The position numbers were made by a program, and so were the translations under genes. Positions 54,371 to 62,801 of a stretch of 64,000 bases of DNA are shown piece by piece; the first letter of the stretch is position 1, and every line of letters starts with the position of its first letter. The notes beneath the pieces are model-generated. The model saw nothing but the letters and a program-made list of their open reading frames with translations, searched no databases and was not told where the DNA came from. The stretch covers positions 6,375,584 through 6,439,583 of the forward strand of contig NC_009142.1 of assembly GCF_000062885.1 (NCBI RefSeq), given 5' to 3'. The stretch comes from Saccharopolyspora erythraea NRRL 2338 (GTDB taxonomy: Bacteria > Actinomycetota > Actinomycetes > Mycobacteriales > Pseudonocardiaceae).

Positions 54371-54488
54371 TATTTTCACGCACCGTCACCAATTGGAGGC
54401 GTGACGTCGCCCGAAGGGCGTAAACCAGGTACCTGGGCCGTTGCAAACCTCGGTGTGCAGCACTCTCCGTATCCGGACTCTTGGATGC

Positions 54489-55334
54489 GTGACCTCCCGA
54501 AACCCCGAAACCCCCGAGACCCCCGAAACCCCGACCACCCCCGAAACCGCCTCCAGCCCCTTCGCGCGCCTCCGGGAGAGGGTGGCGCCCGCGGTGGCCT
54601 GGTGGCACCACGACGACACCGGCAACGGCCGGCTGTCCCCGCGGATGCGCTCGGTGCAGCTCGGCGCCGTGGTCGCCGCCGCGGGCGTCGTCGGCGTGCT
54701 CAGCGGCATCGGCCAGCCGGCCGAGCCGGAACACGTGCAGAGCGCGCACGTCGCCCAGGCCGCCGAGACCGCCCCGCTGCGGGCGGCGACTCCGGTCGAG
54801 GCCACGTCTCCGGCTCCCGCGGCGGCTCCCGCGGCGGCTCCCGCGGCGGCTCCCGCGGCGGCTCCGGTGGAGGCCGCTCCGGGCGGCGCTCCCGCCGCCG
54901 TCCAGGAGCGCGGCGCCGAGGCCGCGCCGAAGGAGCGCTCCGCGGCCGCGCCCGCGGCCCCGGCCGACCCGCCGAAGGACCAGCTCGACGGCTGGATCAA
55001 GGAGGCGGTGGCCGTGCTGGAGGCCAACGGCACCCCGAAGAGCAAGGCCGACGTCGAGGACATCCGCACGATCATCGAGCACGAGTCCGGTGGCGACCCC
55101 AAGATCGTCAACAACTGGGACTCCAACGCCGCGATGGGCACCCCGTCGAAGGGCCTGATGCAGACCATCGAGCCGACCTTCGAGTCCTACGCGCTGCCCG
55201 GCCACGGCGACATCCTGGACCCGGTGGACAACATCATCGCCGGTGTCCGGTACTCGATCGACCGCTACGGCTCGGTCTCCGACGTGCCAGGCGTGGTCGG
55301 GGTCGACTCCGGCGGCAGCTACCGCGGCTACTGA
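54489..55334 (+). CDS. Membrane-anchored transglycosylase-like (SLT) protein
   Basis: A 281-residue predicted cell-wall lytic protein. Order: PETPETPETPTTPETA low-complexity start, a membrane anchor (~60-80, LGAVVAAAGVVGVLSGIG), an Ala/Pro linker built on a 12-bp repeat, and a C-terminal SLT domain (TIIEHESGGDPKIVNNWDSN, SKGLMQTIEPTFESYA) with the catalytic Glu in EHESGG. GTG 54489 is chosen; a TTG at 54441 would add a cysteine-bearing leader. Terminator follows at 55378. Confidence 0.85.
   Translation: MTSRNPETPETPETPTTPETASSPFARLRERVAPAVAWWHHDDTGNGRLSPRMRSVQLGAVVAAAGVVGVLSGIGQPAEPEHVQSAHVAQAAETAPLRAATPVEATSPAPAAAPAAAPAAAPAAAPVEAAPGGAPAAVQERGAEAAPKERSAAAPAAPADPPKDQLDGWIKEAVAVLEANGTPKSKADVEDIRTIIEHESGGDPKIVNNWDSNAAMGTPSKGLMQTIEPTFESYALPGHGDILDPVDNIIAGVRYSIDRYGSVSDVPGVVGVDSGGSYRGY
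54813..54860 (+). repeat. Four perfect 12-bp tandem repeats inside the SLT gene
   Basis: GCTCCCGCGGCG repeated four times in frame, encoding Ala-Pro-Ala-Ala units of the linker. Slippage would change linker length without changing the reading frame. Confidence 0.85.
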
Positions 55335-55377
55335 TCCAGCACACTCCCCCGACAACCGAACACCGTTCCCCCGAACC

Positions 55378-55416
55378 CAGGCGGCCGGTTCCCTTCCCCC
55401 GAGGACCGGCCGCCTG
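55378..55416 (+). terminator. Terminator after the SLT gene
   Basis: Perfect 12-bp stem CAGGCGGCCGGT / ACCGGCCGCCTG, 15-nt loop. Confidence 0.75.
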
Positions 55417-55470
55417 CCTCTGCCCAGGGCCGGAATGCGACCCGCCCGCCGCGGCGTTGCACGCCCCGGC

Positions 55471-55513
55471 CGCTCGCGAGCGGGCTGCCCGCCGCCGTGC
55501 GACAGGTATATTG
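55471..55513 (+). promoter_or_regulatory. Promoter of the HelD-like gene with palindrome
   Basis: -10 TATATT at 55508-55513 and a perfect 14-bp palindrome CCGCTCGCGAGCGG (55471-55484) just upstream of the -35 position. The -35 itself is poor, so activator dependence is plausible. Confidence 0.45.
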
Positions 55514-55578
55514 GCGGGTCGGGCCGCATCCGCCTGCGGCCGCCGAACCTGGCCGTGTGAGCGCAGAAGGTGGAGCCA

Positions 55579-57870
55579 TTGTCCAGCCCCCGAGCTGATC
55601 GGGAAGCCGACCGGACCGACGAGATCACCGCCGAACAGCAGTACGTCTCGATGCTGTACGCCAAGCTCGACGAGCTGCGGCGCGACACCACGAAGCGTCT
55701 CACCGAGACGCTGCGCCAGACCGGCGGGACGCCGCAGGCGCGCACCGAGCGCGACATCTCCACCACGATGTACACCGACAAGCTGACCCAGCTCAGCGCG
55801 GTGGAGCACGGGCTGTGCTTCGGGCGCCTGGACCTCGACAGCGGCGAGGTCTTCCACGTCGGCAGGCTCGGGCTGTTCGACGAGGAGGACGAGTACGAGC
55901 CGCTGCTGATCGACTGGCGGGCCCCGGCGGCCCGGCCGTTCTACCTGGCCACCGCGGCCGCCCGCGACGGCGTGCGGCGCCGCAGGCACCTGCGCACCCG
56001 CTGGCGCGAGGTGGTCGACTTCGAGGACGAGGTGCTCGACCTCGACGCCGCCGAGCAGGGCAGCGACCTGGGCCTGGCGGGCGAGGCCACGCTGCTGGCC
56101 GCGCTGGACGCCCGGCGCACCGGGCAGATGGGCGACATCGTCGCCACCATCCAGGCCGAGCAGGACCAGATCATCCGCGCCGGGATGAACGGCGTGCTGG
56201 TCGTGCAGGGCGGGCCGGGCACCGGCAAGACCGCCGTCGCGCTGCACCGCGCCGCCTACCTGCTCTACACCTTCCGCGAGCAGCTCACCAAGCGCGGTGT
56301 GCTCGTGGTCGGCCCGAACTCGACCTTCCTGCGCTACATCGGGCAGGTGCTGCCCTCGCTCGGCGAGACCGGCGTGCTGCTGTCCACCGTCGGCGGCCTG
56401 TTCCCGGGCATCACGGCGACGGCCGCGGAGCCCGCGCGCGCCGCGGAGATCAAGGGCTGGGCGAGCATGGTCGACGTGCTCACCGCCGCGGTCCGCGACC
56501 GGCAGCAGGCGCCCAAGGACCACATCGAGGTGCAGTTCGACCGCGAACCGCTGCGGATCCAGCGGCGTGACGTCACCCACGCCCGCACGCGCGCCCGCCG
56601 CTCGCGCAAGCCGCACAACCTGGCCCGGCGGGTCTTCCTGCAGGAGATGTTCTCGGCGCTGACCACCCAGGTCGCCGACCGGCTCGGCCGGGACCTGCTG
56701 GACCGCCGCGACCTCGACGAGATCAACGTCGAGCTGCGCGGCGACCCGGCGGTCGTCGAGGCCCTGGACGGGCTGTGGCCGGAGCTGACCCCGCAGGAGG
56801 TGCTCGACGACCTGCTGTCCTCGCCGGAGCGGCTGACCACCGCCGCGCGCAAGCACCTCGACCCCGGCGAGCGGGAGGAGCTGCTGCGCGAGCCCGGGGC
56901 CGAGTGGACCCCGGCCGACGTGCCGCTGCTGGACGAGCTGGCCGAGCTGCTCGGCGTGGACGACGCCAAGGAGCGCGAGGAGCGGGCCAGGCAGGCCCGC
57001 GAGGAGCTGGCCTACGCCCAGGGCGTGCTGCACATCATGGAGCAGGACGAGGAGATCGCCGACGAGGAGCGGCTGCGCGTCTCCGACGTCCTGGACGCCG
57101 AGCTGCTCGCCGAGCGCCACCAGACGCGCAGCGACCTGACCGCCGCCGAGCGCGCCGCCGAGGACCGCACCTGGACCTTCGGCCACGTGATCGTCGACGA
57201 GGCGCAGGAGCTGTCGGAGATGGCGTGGCGGGTGCTGATGCGTCGCTGCCCGAGCCGGTCGATGACGCTGGTCGGCGACATCGCCCAGACCGGCGCGCCG
57301 GGCGGGGCCAGGTCCTGGCACGAGGTGCTCGGCCCCTACGTCGCCGACCGGTGGAAGCTCGCGGAGCTGACGGTCAACTACCGCACGCCTGCCGAGATCA
57401 TGACCGTCGCCGCCGACGTGCTCGACGCGATGGACACCGAGCTGGAGGCGCCGACCTCGGTGCGCAGCAGCGGTCACCGGCCGTGGCTGCGCCACGTCGC
57501 CGAGGAACGGCTGGCGACGGAGCTCCCGGGCGTCGTGGCCGACGAGCTGCACGCGGTCGGCGACGGCAGGCTCGCGGTGCTGCTGCCGCCGGAGCGGCTG
57601 GCCGAGCTGGGCGGGAAGGTGGCCGAGGAGGTGCCGGGCACCGCCGTCGGCACCCGCCCCGACGGCCTGGAGTCGCCCGCGGTGCTGCTCACCGTGGAGC
57701 AGGCCAAGGGCCTGGAGTTCGACTCGGTGCTGGTCGTGGACCCCGCAGGGGTCGTGGAGGAGTCCGAGCGCGGGCTCAACGACCTCTACGTCGCGCTGAC
57801 GCGCGCGACGCAGCGGCTCGGCGTCGTGCACACCGGCGAGGTCCCCGACGTGCTGGGCGCCCTGAGCTGA
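55579..57870 (+). CDS. HelD-family RNA polymerase recycling ATPase (HelR-like)
   Basis: UvrD/SF1-like motor that pries stalled RNA polymerase from DNA; HelR members in actinomycetes also give rifamycin tolerance. The ~763 residues start with the coiled-coil arm (EITAEQQYVSMLYAKLDELR). They then show Walker A VVQGGPGTGKTAVALHRAAY, Walker B VIVDEAQELSEMAWRVL, QTGAPGGARSWHEVL and the C-terminal LLTVEQAKGLEFDSVLVVD and LYVALTRATQRL. TTG 55579 is 8 nt after AAGG; GTG 55570 is an alternative. No rifamycin-associated palindrome (inverted GGGGCTTGC) is seen upstream. Confidence 0.9.
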   Translation: MSSPRADREADRTDEITAEQQYVSMLYAKLDELRRDTTKRLTETLRQTGGTPQARTERDISTTMYTDKLTQLSAVEHGLCFGRLDLDSGEVFHVGRLGLFDEEDEYEPLLIDWRAPAARPFYLATAAARDGVRRRRHLRTRWREVVDFEDEVLDLDAAEQGSDLGLAGEATLLAALDARRTGQMGDIVATIQAEQDQIIRAGMNGVLVVQGGPGTGKTAVALHRAAYLLYTFREQLTKRGVLVVGPNSTFLRYIGQVLPSLGETGVLLSTVGGLFPGITATAAEPARAAEIKGWASMVDVLTAAVRDRQQAPKDHIEVQFDREPLRIQRRDVTHARTRARRSRKPHNLARRVFLQEMFSALTTQVADRLGRDLLDRRDLDEINVELRGDPAVVEALDGLWPELTPQEVLDDLLSSPERLTTAARKHLDPGEREELLREPGAEWTPADVPLLDELAELLGVDDAKEREERARQAREELAYAQGVLHIMEQDEEIADEERLRVSDVLDAELLAERHQTRSDLTAAERAAEDRTWTFGHVIVDEAQELSEMAWRVLMRRCPSRSMTLVGDIAQTGAPGGARSWHEVLGPYVADRWKLAELTVNYRTPAEIMTVAADVLDAMDTELEAPTSVRSSGHRPWLRHVAEERLATELPGVVADELHAVGDGRLAVLLPPERLAELGGKVAEEVPGTAVGTRPDGLESPAVLLTVEQAKGLEFDSVLVVDPAGVVEESERGLNDLYVALTRATQRLGVVHTGEVPDVLGALS

Positions 57871-57872
57871 CC

Positions 57873-57910
57873 GCGCGGGCCCGGACCGTGCTCGCCGGTC
57901 CGGGCCGCGC
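57873..57910 (+). terminator. Terminator after the HelD-like gene
   Basis: 14-bp stem with one bulged G (57873-57887 with 57897-57910), 9-nt loop. Confidence 0.8.
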
Positions 57911-57987
57911 TGTGGTCCGACCCGCGTCCTGGGGTGTCCCGATCGCCGAGTCGTCGGGCTCCCCCGATCGTCGAGGCTCTGTTTCAC

Positions 57988-58146
57988 AAGCGGCGGAGCC
58001 GCTTGCGGTGGGGACTCAACTGGACCACCCGCGGGTTCTCAGCCGTCTTCTCGCGAGGACAGCTTCGACGCCCCGGGACATACGTCAGTCGAAGATCCCG
58101 GAGTGAGAAGGCGGCTGAGGTTCCGCCAAGCGCCCCACTACGCAAG
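57988..58146. repeat. Large nested palindromic element
   Basis: Three nested inverted pairs share one centre: CTTGCGGTGGGG (58002) with CCCCACTACGCAAG (58133); CTCAGCCGTCTTCTC (58038) with GAGAAGGCGGCTGAG (58105); CTTCGAC (58063) with GTCGAAG (58088). A separate perfect hairpin AAGCGGC-GGA-GCCGCTT (57988-58004) sits at the left edge. It occupies most of the gap between convergent genes; a MITE-like repeat or an elaborate terminator are both possible. Confidence 0.6.
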
Positions 58147-58187
58147 CCACATCCGAAACACGTCCGAGTCGTCGCGTCGCGCCCGTG

Positions 58188-59474
58188 TCAGGTCGTCGCG
58201 GCGACCTCCGCCGGGCGCTGTCCGCGCACCAGCGGGGTGATCAGCGCCGACGCCACCATCGTCGCGGCCATCATGACGAACGACGCCGCCGTGCCGCCGG
58301 TGGCGTCGTTGAGCCATCCCACCAGGTAGGTCCCGAAGAACCCGCCTACCGAGCCCGCCGTGTTCACGCACGCGATCCCGGCACCGGCGAAGTTCTTCGG
58401 CAGGATCTCCGCGACGTGGGCGAAGTAGGGCCCGTACGGCGCGTACATCGCACCGCCGGCCAGCACCAGCAGCGCGAACGCGGGCCAGAAGTTGTCGGGT
58501 CCCAGCAGATACGACAGGTAGAAGCCGACACCGCCGAACAGCAGCCACGGCCACACGAACCGGGGGCGGCTGCCCGCGCGGTCCGACAGCCGGGAGTTGA
58601 GAACCATCAGCAGTGCCGCGACGCCGAACGGGATCGCCGCGAGCAGCCCGCTCATCCCGATGCCCTGGCCGGTGCCCGCCGCCACGATGCTGGGCAGCCA
58701 GAACACCAGGCCGTAGACGCCGACGCTCCACAGCAGGTACTGCGCCGAGAGCAGCACCACCGGCCGTGAGCGGAAGGCCGCCGCGAAGGTGCTCGCGGGC
58801 GTGGCCTGCGCGCGCTCGGCGTCCAGCGCGGAGATCACGCGCCTCTTCTCGCCCTCGTCGAGCCACTTCGCCTCGGCCGGGTGATCCGACACAAGCGCGC
58901 GGAACACGAACGCCCACACCACCGCGGGCAGGCCCTCGATGATGAACATCTCCCGCCAGCTCGTGAGCTCGACCAGGTAGCCGGAGACGGCGTTGAGCCA
59001 CATCACGGTGATCGGGTTGCCGAGGATCAGGATCGCGTTCGCGCTGCCGCGCTCGCCCCTGGTGAACCACCTGGCGAGGAACACCACCATCGCGGGCAGC
59101 ACCGCCGCCTCGACCGCTCCGAGCAGGAAGCGCACCACGATCAGCAGCACCGCGCTGTGCAGGAGTCCCTGCACGGCGGCCAGCAGCCCCCACGCGAGGG
59201 TGCACCAGAAGATCAGCCCGCGCACGCTGCGCCGCTCGGCGTAGAGCGTGCCGGGGATCTGGAAGAGGCAGTAGCCGAGGAAGAAGGACGCGCCGATCAG
59301 CGAGGACATCGCGCCGGTGAGGACCAGCTCCTCCTTCATCCCGCCGGCGACGCCGATCGAGAAGTTGGAGCGGTCCAGGTAGGCCAGCGAGTAGGTCACG
59401 AACGCGACCGGCAGCAGGCGGAACCACCGCTGCCTCCCCAGCTCGGCGGGACCGGTCGGTGCGGGTGCTGTCAC
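58188..59474 (-). CDS. MFS transporter, anion:cation symporter (ACS) family
   Basis: A 428-residue, 12-helix importer of organic anions. ACS features: VTYSLAYLDRSNFSIGVAGG, FFLGYCLFQIPGTLYAERR, RFLLGAVEAAVLPAMVVFLA and RWFTRGERGSAN, as in transporters of hydroxyphenylacetate, phthalate, tartrate or glucarate. GTG 59474 follows AAGGGAG. Divergent from an IclR gene, which usually regulates aromatic or sugar-acid uptake, so the substrate is probably of that kind. Confidence 0.88.
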   Translation of the reverse strand: MTAPAPTGPAELGRQRWFRLLPVAFVTYSLAYLDRSNFSIGVAGGMKEELVLTGAMSSLIGASFFLGYCLFQIPGTLYAERRSVRGLIFWCTLAWGLLAAVQGLLHSAVLLIVVRFLLGAVEAAVLPAMVVFLARWFTRGERGSANAILILGNPITVMWLNAVSGYLVELTSWREMFIIEGLPAVVWAFVFRALVSDHPAEAKWLDEGEKRRVISALDAERAQATPASTFAAAFRSRPVVLLSAQYLLWSVGVYGLVFWLPSIVAAGTGQGIGMSGLLAAIPFGVAALLMVLNSRLSDRAGSRPRFVWPWLLFGGVGFYLSYLLGPDNFWPAFALLVLAGGAMYAPYGPYFAHVAEILPKNFAGAGIACVNTAGSVGGFFGTYLVGWLNDATGGTAASFVMMAATMVASALITPLVRGQRPAEVAATT

Positions 59475-59624
59475 GGCGGACTCCCTTGTACGCCTTGCGC
59501 TTCGGTTGTTTTCCGCGATGCGGGAAGCTTTACTGTGTTGTGGAAGCCTAAGGACGAAGATCCAGGTCGGTCAACAGCGAGGCGATAACATCCGCGGCAC
59601 CGGTCCACGACAGATTGGGGAAGC

Positions 59625-60398
59625 GTGCCGGACGCGCCCGACGCCGCACCGCGCGGCGACATGGTGAGCAAGGCGCTGCGCCTGCTGGTCCTGCTCGGCG
59701 AGGCACCGCGCGGGATGACGCTGTCCGAACTGGCCAGACGCGCCGGCTACCCGGTCAGCACCACGCACCGGCTGCTCACCTCGATCGCCCGCGAGGACTT
59801 CGCGGTGCTCGACGAGGAACGCCGCTGGAACCTCGGACTCCGCCTGTTCGAGCTGGGCCAGCGCGTGCTGCACGCCCGCGGCTTCACCGAGCTGGCCACC
59901 CCGGTGCTGCGGCGGATCACCCGGGAGACCGGCGAGCCGACGCTCATGGCGGTGCTCGACGGCCACAGCCAGCTCTACGTGCACTACGTCGAGGGCACGC
60001 GGCAGGTGCAGATCACCGGCGAACCCGGCCAGCGCGGCCCGCTGCACGCCACCTCGATGGGCAAGTGCCTGATCGCCTTCGCCTCCGAGCAGGCGCGCGA
60101 GGAACTGCTCGAAACCGTGGAGCTGCCCCCGCTCGGCCCCCGGACCATCACCGACCGGCAGCGCTTCCGCGAGGAGATCGAGCGGGTGCGCCGGGACGGG
60201 TACGCGATCGCCGACGAGGAGCACGAGGAGGGCATCCTCGCCATCGGCGTGCCGGTGCTCAACCCGGCCGGGATCGCGGTTGCCGCCGTGTCCAGCGCCG
60301 CACCCGCCTTCCGCAGCTCCGTCGAGGAGCTCCGCTCCTACCTCCCGCATCTGCGCCGGGCCGCGAAGGAACTCGCCGTCGGCCTGCCGCCGCGGTAG
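59625..60398 (+). CDS. IclR-family regulator
   Basis: A 257-residue regulator: winged HTH (MTLSELARRAGYPVSTTHRL) and an IclR effector domain (LHATSMGKCLIAFASEQARE, IADEEHEEGILAIGVPVLN). GTG 59625 follows GGGGAAG. Divergent from the ACS transporter; the 150-nt spacer contains CCGC-GAT-GCGG (59513-59523) flanked by TT..GG-type half sites as a possible operator. Confidence 0.9.
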   Translation: MPDAPDAAPRGDMVSKALRLLVLLGEAPRGMTLSELARRAGYPVSTTHRLLTSIAREDFAVLDEERRWNLGLRLFELGQRVLHARGFTELATPVLRRITRETGEPTLMAVLDGHSQLYVHYVEGTRQVQITGEPGQRGPLHATSMGKCLIAFASEQAREELLETVELPPLGPRTITDRQRFREEIERVRRDGYAIADEEHEEGILAIGVPVLNPAGIAVAAVSSAAPAFRSSVEELRSYLPHLRRAAKELAVGLPPR

Positions 60399-60598
60399 CC
60401 GTCGCAGGCCGGGATCCCCGGCGGCGTAGCGGAAAAGCGTGGTTTCCAGAGGTCAGCCGCTGGGGGCGTTCGCCTTCCGTCGAGCTGGAAGGCGGAATTC
60501 TGCCGCTGTTCGCCAAGTCGCGCGTGGAGAGCTTCCCGGACCCCGGACCCGGCGTGCTCCCGCCGCCCGATCCGGGGAACCCGATCAGGGCGAATACG

Positions 60599-60627
60599 TC
60601 ACCGGACAAGGTGATCAGCGGTTTTTT
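60599..60627 (+). terminator. Possible terminator after the IclR gene
   Basis: Weak stem TCACC/GGTGA (60599-60614) followed after 7 nt by a run of six T, rare in this GC-rich window. The remainder of 60399-60787 shows no gene; TACATT at 60655 may be the -10 box for the next gene. Confidence 0.35.
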
Positions 60628-60787
60628 CCGGGCGGTCGCGGCGCCCGCGTCCCCTACATTGCAGCCTGATGCGACGGCCGCCCCAGGCCGAAACCAGTTC
60701 CCGCGCCGCTTGCAGGCCTCCTCGTTCCTCCGGACTCCACCGCTGCCGAGCCGCACGGGACCGTCCGCACCCCAGGAGCTGCAGCAG

Positions 60788-62698
60788 ATGGCCGAAGACG
60801 CACCGACCACGACGGAACCGCCTGCGCCGCTTCGGCCGCAGAGACCTCGCAGCGGTGGGGTGCTGCTCGCCCACCGCACGTTCTTCGCCGGTCCGTCGAC
60901 GCTGGCGCCCGACGAGCTGTACTCGCGGGCCCGCCGGGGCGCGGTGCTCCGGGAGCGCGAGCGGGTCACGCTGGAACCGCACACCAGGCTCACCACCAAC
61001 ACCTACTTCGGACGGTTCGCGGCCAGCCACTGGCAGCGCTGGACCGAGATCGGCGTCGTCGAGGTCACCGCGCTGGTCCACGGCGCGGGCCGGGTCTCGG
61101 TCGCGGCCTCCGACAGCTCCGGCGACCAGCGCACCGTGTCCACCACGGTGGTCGCCGGACCGGAGGAGCAGGCGGTGCGCCTGACCGCGCGCATCGACCG
61201 GTTCGTCGACGGCGGTGCGCTGTGGCTGGACGTGGAGACCGACGACGAGCAGGTGACGGTCGAGAACGTCCGCTGGCTGGTGCAGGCCCCGCGCACCCCG
61301 CGCCCGACCGCGCTGGTGATCTCCACCCGCAACCGCCCGGACCACTGCGTCGACGCGCTGGTCGAGCTGGTCCGCGACACCGAGCTGCTGGGCAGGCTCG
61401 ACTCGGTGCACGTGGTCGACCAGGGCGAGGACCGCGCCGAGGACCACTCGCGGTTCGGCTTCGTCAGCCGGGTGCTCGGGCCGAAGCTGCACTACCTGCG
61501 GCAGCAGAACCTCGGCATCGCAGGCGGTTTCTCGCGCGGGCTGGCCGAGAGCGTGCGCTGCCGGGGCCGGGTCAACACCCTGCTCATCGACGACGACGTC
61601 CGGCTGGAACCGGAGACGCTGTCGCGCCTGATGACCTTCGCCGCCTGCACCGCCGAGCCCTCGCTGGTGGGCGGGCAGCTGCTGTGCGAGCTGCACCCCG
61701 ACCAGCTCGACCCCGTCCTGGCCGGCTCGGGCCCGGACCTCACCGGGCTCGGCACCGCACCGGCCGGCGGCCCGGTCCCGCAGGTCAGCGGTCCGGCCGC
61801 CCAGAGCCTCGATCCGGGCGCCCCGGCCAGCGTGCTGCGCCGCACGCTGGACCGCCGGGAGGACGCCGCGTCCAACGCCGGGTGGTGCTGCCTGGTCCCG
61901 TCCGAGGTGGCGGCCCGCATCGGCTACCCGTTGCCGTTCTTCCAGCAGTGGGACGACGTCGAGTTCGGGCTGCGCGCCCGCGCCGCCGGCTACCCCACGA
62001 TCGCGCTGCCCGGAGCCGGGGTCTGGCACGGCGACTCCCGTTGGCGCAGCCAGGACGACCACGCCGGCTACTTCCACCTGCGCAACGGCCTGATCACCGC
62101 GGGCCTGCACGGCGGGTTCGGGGTGGCGGTGGTGGCGCGCCGGATGCTGGGCGCGCTCGTCGAGGACCTGGTGTCGATGCGCTACGGCCTGGCCGCCACC
62201 CGCATCCGCGCGGTCGAGGACTTCCTGCGCGGGCCCGAAGGTCTCGACGACGGCGGGATCGAGGCGGCCGTGCTGGTCGCCAAGCTCCGCGCCGAGTTCC
62301 CCGAAACGCACTGCGTGCCCGCCGTGGAGGTGCCGGGCGAGGTGGCGCTGTGCGCCGCCGGTCCCGCCCCGCGCCGGCCGCGGCTGGCGATGCTGGCCCG
62401 CCTCGTCGCGCACCTGTGCAACCGGCCGGCCGGCAGCGCCGCGATCCAGGCCGCCGACGAGAAGTGGTGGCACGTCTCGCGGTTCCGCACCGCGGTCGTC
62501 ACCGACCCGTCCCAGCGCGGCGTCCGCGTCCGCCGGTTCGACCGGGAGCTGATGCTCCGGCTCTGCAGGCGGAGCGCCCTGGTGCTGTGGCGGTTCCTGC
62601 GCCACGGCGCCAGAACCGCCCACCGATACCGCGAAACCGCGTCGACGCTGAGCAGTCCCGCGAACTGGGAGCGGCTGTTCAGCGGTCCGGCTCGCTGA
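60788..62698 (+). CDS. GlfT2-family galactofuranosyltransferase paralogue
   Basis: A 636-residue GT2-family enzyme with the same layout and length as mycobacterial GlfT2, which builds the galactan chain of arabinogalactan on the inner membrane face. N-terminal beta-sandwich (~1-165, TTNTYFGRFAASHWQRWTEI); GT-A domain with STRNRPDHCVDALVELV; the metal-binding DDD in NTLLIDDDVRLEPET (~267); the catalytic WDDVEFGLRARAAGY; a histidine in GAGVWHGDS; and a helical C-terminus. ATG 60788 follows AGGAG by 9 nt. It is clearly less like GlfT2 than the next gene, so it may add a different galactofuranose linkage or act as a GlfT1-type starter. Confidence 0.85.
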   Translation: MAEDAPTTTEPPAPLRPQRPRSGGVLLAHRTFFAGPSTLAPDELYSRARRGAVLRERERVTLEPHTRLTTNTYFGRFAASHWQRWTEIGVVEVTALVHGAGRVSVAASDSSGDQRTVSTTVVAGPEEQAVRLTARIDRFVDGGALWLDVETDDEQVTVENVRWLVQAPRTPRPTALVISTRNRPDHCVDALVELVRDTELLGRLDSVHVVDQGEDRAEDHSRFGFVSRVLGPKLHYLRQQNLGIAGGFSRGLAESVRCRGRVNTLLIDDDVRLEPETLSRLMTFAACTAEPSLVGGQLLCELHPDQLDPVLAGSGPDLTGLGTAPAGGPVPQVSGPAAQSLDPGAPASVLRRTLDRREDAASNAGWCCLVPSEVAARIGYPLPFFQQWDDVEFGLRARAAGYPTIALPGAGVWHGDSRWRSQDDHAGYFHLRNGLITAGLHGGFGVAVVARRMLGALVEDLVSMRYGLAATRIRAVEDFLRGPEGLDDGGIEAAVLVAKLRAEFPETHCVPAVEVPGEVALCAAGPAPRRPRLAMLARLVAHLCNRPAGSAAIQAADEKWWHVSRFRTAVVTDPSQRGVRVRRFDRELMLRLCRRSALVLWRFLRHGARTAHRYRETASTLSSPANWERLFSGPAR

Positions 62699-62801
62699 GT
62701 CGAACCCCGCGGCGGACGCCGACCGCCTGCCGGCTTCGCCGCCCTGTTGCCCGCACCGACTCCTGATGTCATCCGCACCCGCCAAGAACTGGACGACGAC
62801 C

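Noticed and set aside
51923-54379. Long minus-strand open frame opposite the LuxR-type regulator, and a similar one at 55234-57987 opposite the HelD-like gene
   Set aside because: Both are antisense shadows of proteins with clear Walker and HTH motifs; their own sequences are Arg/Gln/Ala strings without recognisable folds.
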